DNA from: Pontiellaceae bacterium B12219
Lineage (GTDB): Bacteria > Verrucomicrobiota > Kiritimatiellia > Kiritimatiellales > Pontiellaceae
Length of the DNA stretch: 64,000 nucleotides
Direction: 5' to 3'
Assembly: GCA_029432795.1 (NCBI GenBank)
Contig: JARNMJ010000008.1
Location: forward strand, 39,770 to 103,769
The notes under the pieces are model-generated. The model was not told the DNA's origin and did not search any database. It worked only from the letters and a program-made list of their open reading frames with translations. Within the stretch, counting starts at the first letter, position 1; every line of letters begins with the position of its first letter. Shown piece after piece: positions 60,497-64,000 of the stretch. The position numbers and the translations under genes are program-made.

Positions 60497-60588
60497 AAAT
60501 CCTTGTACTCCTGTAGTTACCTGTTTTTGGTCAAAAGGCGGTGAATCTACGCATAAATGCCCGTCAGGTCAAGCTTGTGCGGGGTCGA

Positions 60589-60635
60589 TTTCCAAGGTCC
60601 GGAAGGGTGAAAAATAGGATTCCAAACATTGGAAA
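60589..60635. repeat. Two palindrome copies between tig and the CII-like gene
   Basis: A one-mismatch copy (TTTCCAAGGTCCGGAAG, 60589-60605) and a strict copy (ATTCCAAACATTGGAAA, 60619-60635) lie 30 bp apart in a 217-bp divergent spacer that must also hold the tig promoter. Confidence 0.8.
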
Positions 60636-60713
60636 CCACTGTAAAATCCGGTCGCATTTGTAATGGCTCCGAAAAAACATCTGTTTTAAACCTGTTCGAC
60701 AAGGAGAACAAAT

Positions 60714-61169
60714 ATGGATTCATATGAAGTAATGAAGAAATCGGTCAGCGATCTGGGGGTTAAGTCGGTGGCGTCTGATCTGGGGTTATCGACCTCGTTG
60801 ATTTACAAGTGGTGCCAGCCGAGCGATTCGGCCGATGCCAGCGGAGCGGGAAATCCGCTGGACCGGTTGGCCCGGGTGTATGAACTGACCGGCGATAAAG
60901 GGCCGATCGAATGGCTGTGCCGTCAGGCCGACGGCTATTTTGTGGAAAACGTGCCGACTTCTGAAACGGATGCGATTCCGCTGCTGCATATGACCCGCCG
61001 GGTGGTGCGCGAATTTTCGGATCTGCTCGATGTGTTGACCGAATCCATCGATAACGACGGGAAAATTGACGAAGACGAGGCCGAAAAAATACGGACGGAA
61101 TGGGAAAAACTGAAGTCGTCGGCCGAGAGTTTTGTCAACTCCTGCGAAAAGGGCGTCTATATCGACTGA
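60714..61169 (+). CDS. Phage CII-like HTH protein
   Basis: A 151-residue protein with an N-terminal helix-turn-helix (KKSVSDLGVKSVASDLGLSTSLIYKWCQ, about 8-35) and an acidic helical C-terminus. The pattern and length resemble the lambda CII-like family (PF06892). No other phage gene is nearby, so it may be a domesticated regulator rather than part of a prophage. A strong AAGGAG precedes the ATG. It converges with the D,D-carboxypeptidase gene and overlaps its end by 13 bp. Confidence 0.7.
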   Translation: MDSYEVMKKSVSDLGVKSVASDLGLSTSLIYKWCQPSDSADASGAGNPLDRLARVYELTGDKGPIEWLCRQADGYFVENVPTSETDAIPLLHMTRRVVREFSDLLDVLTESIDNDGKIDEDEAEKIRTEWEKLKSSAESFVNSCEKGVYID

Positions 61170-62302
61170 TTTTCCAAGGCCGCAAAGCCTTTATCGAGCA
61201 GTTTACGAACTTCCGCATCCCGGATATTTTTGTTCGGGCAACCGAGAATGACCGCCACGACACGGTTGTTTCCGCGTTTGGCGGTGGCGGTCAGCGAAGA
61301 GCCGCCGGCATTGTGATAACCGGTTTTGAGTCCGTCGCAACCCTGGTATGGATTTTTCCCGACGAGAGCGTTGCGGTTGGCCAGCATGAATTTTTCGGTT
61401 CGAATGGAGGATAGCGGCAGATACGCGAGTTTGATACTGGTATAGTCCAGAGTATGGGGATGGCGCAATGCGGCCAGGCTCAGAATTGCGATGTCGTATG
61501 CCGTGCTGATGTCGGGCTGCTGCCCGTTGCCCGGCGGAAGCCCGTGCGGGGAATGATAGGTTGTTGAATTCATGCCGAGCTGGCGCGCTTTTTCGTTCAT
61601 CATGTCCACAAAGGCATCAATCGAGCCGGCGGTATGCACCGCCAGCGCGGCGGCGGCATCGTTCGCGGAATGAATCATGAGGGCCTGAAGCATATTTTCC
61701 ACGGTAAATTCGCCGGATTCGCGCACATCCAGATAAACACCGGAACCTCCGATGCCGGCAATTTCGGGGGTGATTTTGACCCGGTCGTTCAGGCTGATTT
61801 TTCCGGCATCGATCTGTTCGAGTGCCAGCAGCATGGTCATTAATTTGGTGATGCTGGCCGGATAGGAATAAACGGCGGCGCGGTTTTCATAGAGGATTTT
61901 TCCGGTGCGGGCATCCACCACGATTGCACTCTGATAGGGGTCGTTCTTCAATTCCTGATAGACCTGTCTGGTGCGTTTGTTCGGACGGTCGGCCCGGAGG
62001 TGCCCGGGGCGAACGCTTGTTGTGGCAATGGTTTCGCGCGGAGCGGCGGGTTTCATTTCCACAATTTCAACCGGCATCACCACGGGGTCAGGCATCGGAG
62101 CCAGTGGCGGTGCTTCAGGAATCTGAACGTCCGGAACTTCAAAATCGGGAAGCTCGGGCTCTGAAATTGGGCTGGTTCGGGCCGGCGGCGTCTGTGTTTT
62201 TGACAGCTTTTTATCTCCCTTATTTCCGATAAGGGCCATGAAGATAACTGCGTGGATGATGATGAGTGCGGCGGCGATGATTGTGACGTTGCTTTTCTTC
62301 AT
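61157..62302 (-). CDS. dacA: D-alanyl-D-alanine carboxypeptidase (penicillin-binding protein, S11)
   Basis: A 381-residue serine peptidase that trims peptidoglycan side chains. An N-terminal membrane helix (about 5-23) is followed by a proline-rich periplasmic linker (PDFEVPDVQIPEAPPLAPMP, about 50-75). The catalytic motifs are S-x-x-K in YPASITKLMTM, S-x-N in IHSANDAAAALAV and K-T-G in DGLKTGYHNAGG. The proline linker is longer than in E. coli DacA. The gene is named by family; it could equally be DacB/D-like. A further half-site of the palindrome (FAALEN) lies at its 3' end. Confidence 0.9.
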   Translation of the reverse strand: MKKSNVTIIAAALIIIHAVIFMALIGNKGDKKLSKTQTPPARTSPISEPELPDFEVPDVQIPEAPPLAPMPDPVVMPVEIVEMKPAAPRETIATTSVRPGHLRADRPNKRTRQVYQELKNDPYQSAIVVDARTGKILYENRAAVYSYPASITKLMTMLLALEQIDAGKISLNDRVKITPEIAGIGGSGVYLDVRESGEFTVENMLQALMIHSANDAAAALAVHTAGSIDAFVDMMNEKARQLGMNSTTYHSPHGLPPGNGQQPDISTAYDIAILSLAALRHPHTLDYTSIKLAYLPLSSIRTEKFMLANRNALVGKNPYQGCDGLKTGYHNAGGSSLTATAKRGNNRVVAVILGCPNKNIRDAEVRKLLDKGFAALENQSI

Positions 62303-62345
62303 ATGGGACTGTATTCCTGTAATTAGCGAACATCACAAGGAATTC

Positions 62346-63338
62346 ATGAGCGACATTCAAACTCAATTTGTAAAAAATATACTTTCAGGCGCGAAAAATA
62401 ACCCTAATTCCTGCGGCTCCGCATTTGCTCCCTCGAACATTGCCCTTTCTAAATACTGGGGGAAACGCGATGCGGATTTGAATCTGCCGATCAACTCCAG
62501 CCTTTCGGTTTCGTTAGGTGCGCTCGGCACCCGGACGGAAATACGGCGGACCGATTGTGATGCGGTATATCTCAATGGTTTGAAAGTGGACGGGCACGAT
62601 TCTTTTGCACTGCGAACACTGGAGTTTCTTCACCTTTTTCCAGACTTGGGAACATCCGGTTTTGAGGTGCGGACGGAAAATAATATTCCAACGGCGGCGG
62701 GGCTGGCTTCGTCGGCATCCGGTTTTGCGGCGCTGGTGATGGCGCTGGATGATTTGGCAGGGTGGGGGCTGGATAAAAAGAAGCTTTCGATGCTGGCGCG
62801 CCTCGGCAGTGGAAGTGCATCGCGCTCGGTATTTGATGGTTTTGTGCAGTGGAATGCCGGAGAGAATCCGGATGGAACCGATTCCTATGCTGAACCGCTT
62901 TCCAGGGATTGGAAGGAATTCCGGATCGGGATTCTTGAGATTTCCAAGGCACGCAAGCCGGTTGGATCGCGCGATGGCATGAACCGCACCGTCCAGACCT
63001 CGGAACTCTATAAAAGCTGGCCCGCGCAGGCGAACCGCGATATCGAAACGATTCGTGCCGCTATTGATGCGAAGGATTTTCCAACCCTTGGAAAAACGGC
63101 CGAGAACAATGCGCTGGCGATGCATGCCACGATGATGTCGGCCTGGCCGCCGTTGATTTATCTCCAGTCCGAATCCATCGAGGCGATTCATCAGGTGCAG
63201 CGGTTGCGGTCCGATGGGCTGGAGGTCTATCTGACCATTGATGCAGGGCCGAATATTAAACTGTTGTTTTTGGAAAAAAATACGGAGGGGGTTTCTGAGG
63301 CCTTTCCCGGTCTGCAGTGCATTCAACCCTTTGAATAA
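62346..63338 (+). CDS. mvaD: Diphosphomevalonate decarboxylase
   Basis: A 330-residue GHMP-superfamily enzyme that makes isopentenyl diphosphate in the mevalonate pathway. Family motifs are SNIALSKYWGKRDADLNLPINSSLS, the ATP loop NNIPTAAGLASSASGFAAL and RSVFDGFVQW. A bacterial mevalonate route is found in only some phyla, so it is a useful lineage marker. AAGGAA precedes the ATG at 62346; the longer frame overlaps the dacA start and is rejected. It carries two strict palindrome copies and one with a core mismatch (62637-62653, read as FPDLGT). Confidence 0.9.
   Translation: MSDIQTQFVKNILSGAKNNPNSCGSAFAPSNIALSKYWGKRDADLNLPINSSLSVSLGALGTRTEIRRTDCDAVYLNGLKVDGHDSFALRTLEFLHLFPDLGTSGFEVRTENNIPTAAGLASSASGFAALVMALDDLAGWGLDKKKLSMLARLGSGSASRSVFDGFVQWNAGENPDGTDSYAEPLSRDWKEFRIGILEISKARKPVGSRDGMNRTVQTSELYKSWPAQANRDIETIRAAIDAKDFPTLGKTAENNALAMHATMMSAWPPLIYLQSESIEAIHQVQRLRSDGLEVYLTIDAGPNIKLLFLEKNTEGVSEAFPGLQCIQPFE
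62899..62915. repeat. Dispersed palindrome, strict copy 1 in mvaD
   Basis: TTTCCAGGGATTGGAAG is read as SRDWKE. Confidence 0.75.
63078..63094. repeat. Dispersed palindrome, strict copy 2 in mvaD
   Basis: TTTCCAACCCTTGGAAA is read as FPTLGK, 179 bp from copy 1. Confidence 0.85.
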
Positions 63339-63416
63339 ATAGAGTTTGGCGGGGTTCGTGCTTATTTGGCTTATTTATCGAACGGTGGACGGATTTGCCC
63401 TTATTTAAATACTTAT

Positions 63417-63436
63417 AGGCTATGCATGTATAGCCT
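63417..63436. promoter_or_regulatory. Inverted repeat before the sensor gene
   Basis: AGGCTAT-GCATGT-ATAGCCT, a perfect 7-bp IR, lies 12 bp upstream of the ATG at 63449 and could be an operator or an RNA hairpin in the leader. Confidence 0.4.
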
Positions 63437-63448
63437 GTCGGGAGCAGG

Positions 63449-63919
63449 ATGACGAAGAACAGGCGAAATAAGCTGATCATTGTAATCAGTTCCATGATGG
63501 TTGCTGGATTTCTGTTGACCACGTTGATTAGTTATCAATTGGCACGAACTTCCATGTGCGAACAAATTGTTTCCAGTTCTCTTCCGCTCACCAGCGATAA
63601 TATCTATTCCGAACTTCAGCGGGATTTGGTTCGGCCGATCTTTATTTCCTCGCTGATGGCGCAGGACACCTTTGTGCGCGATTGGATTATCGGCGGCGAA
63701 AAAGATGTTGAACAAATCAAAAAATATCTAGGTGAAATCAGGGACACCTATAGCACGCACAGCTGTTTTCTGGTGTCGGATACCAGTCAGAACTATTACT
63801 ACTACAATGGGATTTTGAAAGAAGTCCGTCCGGAAGTGGAGGCGGATCAGTGGTATTTCCGGGTGAGGGAAATGGAGGAGTTGTACGAAACGAATGTAGA
63901 CCCGGATCTAGTGTGTTGA
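63449..63919 (+). pseudogene. Truncated Cache-domain sensor
   Basis: An intact start (GGGAGCAGG site; one membrane helix, about 10-30) leads into the first half of a dCache-like sensor: SSLPLTSDNIYSELQRDLVR, WIIGGEKDVEQIKKYLGEIR and SFCFLVS-like CFLVSDTSQNYYYYNG. Full-length members have a second half, a second helix and an output domain (GGDEF, HisKA or similar). Here the frame stops after NVDPDLVC, where homologues usually continue NVDPD. It appears to be cut at this point, probably by an insertion. Confidence 0.6.
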
Positions 63920-63931
63920 GCCGTAAATAGA

Positions 63932-63959
63932 TTTACATTACAAAAAGTTATGGTATGAT
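63932..63959 (+). promoter_or_regulatory. Promoter-like sequence after the truncated sensor
   Basis: TTTACA and TATGAT are spaced 16 bp apart in an AT-rich stretch that differs from its surroundings. It lies 8 bp before the ATG of a partial ORF. Confidence 0.4.
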
Positions 63960-63966
63960 GGTTTGC

Positions 63967-64000
63967 ATGGGTAGACCAATTCTTCAAATAGAAATCAATG
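63967..64000 (+). CDS. Start of an unidentified gene cut by the window edge
   Basis: Only MGRPILQIEIN can be read. A short basic start M-x-R-P-x-x-I-E is common among REP-associated tyrosine transposases (IS200-like), and the gene lies where the sensor is broken, so a transposase is possible. Eleven residues cannot settle it, and no ribosome site is visible. Confidence 0.3.
   Translation, partial: MGRPILQIEIN

Noticed and set aside
60714..61169. A prophage around the CII-like gene
   Set aside because: No integrase, structural, lysis or attachment sequence is nearby; flanking genes are housekeeping.
2766..63094. The 17-bp palindrome as a LexA, Fur or LacI-type operator
   Set aside because: It does not match those consensus sites, and most copies lie inside unrelated coding genes in all phases, which does not fit an operator set.
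2766..63094. The 17-bp palindrome as a transcription terminator by itself
   Set aside because: Copies lack a T run, the stem is only 6-7 bp and AT rich, and true terminators lie next to several copies.
1..64000. tRNA, rRNA, tmRNA or CRISPR arrays
   Set aside because: I looked in all gaps and found no cloverleaf-like arms with a TTCRANYC loop, no rRNA-like sequence and no regularly spaced repeats with unique spacers.

Overview
The window looks like a chromosomal segment of a Gram-negative bacterium of the PVC group, most likely Kiritimatiellota (Pontiella-like). This is inferred from gene content only: an FGly-type sulfatase, very large secreted LTD/CotH proteins with a shared C-terminal module, DUF1566 and SHD1-like secreted proteins, a mevalonate-pathway enzyme, an envelope lipid-transport operon and a cbb3-type respiratory chain. 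Nearly all of it is protein coding. I see no rRNA, tRNA or CRISPR array.

Layout. 1-5.2 kb holds exodeoxyribonuclease III (only the first two bases are missing), a TraB/GumN-like protein, two tandem MscS channels, an MTH1-like NUDIX hydrolase, a small lipoprotein and a cold-shock protein. 5.6-18 kb is a respiratory super-operon: an NAD(P)H-type flavoprotein with Fe-S clusters, CcoS, Rieske protein, cytochrome b, a heptaheme cytochrome c, CcoN, CcoO, a CcoQ-sized peptide and a 4Fe-4S membrane protein, followed by a SafE-like protein and the CcoI copper ATPase. No separate CcoP is present. 18-25.4 kb (minus strand) carries an SHD1-like secreted protein, a vWA-type membrane protein, a sulfatase, a DUF1566/deiodinase-like/EF-hand protein and a MarR regulator. 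25.4-30.9 kb has a decayed C-terminal fragment and a 1608-residue LTD/CotH protein. 30.9-34.2 kb (minus) has a siroheme nitrite/sulfite reductase, trpD, rplT and rpmI. 34.4-41.5 kb (minus) is a tightly overlapped operon for a probable phenolic lipid or alkylquinone: YceI, type III polyketide synthase, MMPL exporter, a fused methyltransferase-FAD monooxygenase, a UbiE-like methyltransferase and a second methyltransferase, with a two-component system divergent from it. 43.4-46 kb has cysE and thrC, the latter behind a possible attenuator leader. 46-53.5 kb is an envelope operon: LolC/E-like permease, a repeat-rich beta protein, MlaE, MlaF, MlaD, an OB-fold protein and a TctA-like permease. 53.5-63.3 kb holds a CCA/poly(A) polymerase family enzyme, DsbD, a SpoU methyltransferase, clpX-clpP-tig, a CII-like HTH protein, a D,D-carboxypeptidase and diphosphomevalonate decarboxylase. 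The window ends in a truncated sensor gene and a possible insertion.

The most unusual signal cuts across all of this. A 17-bp palindrome, consensus TTTCCAANNNTTGGAAA, occurs at least 27 times in its strict form (TTCCA-N5-TGGAA) and roughly 20 more times in degenerate form. About 0.06 strict copies are expected by chance in 64 kb of random sequence. Copies lie both between genes (often between a stop codon and a terminator) and inside genes, where they are read in all three phases as [FLV]PxxG, FQxLE or SxxWK. I do not recognise it as any named element. All counts were made by eye and are minimum values.
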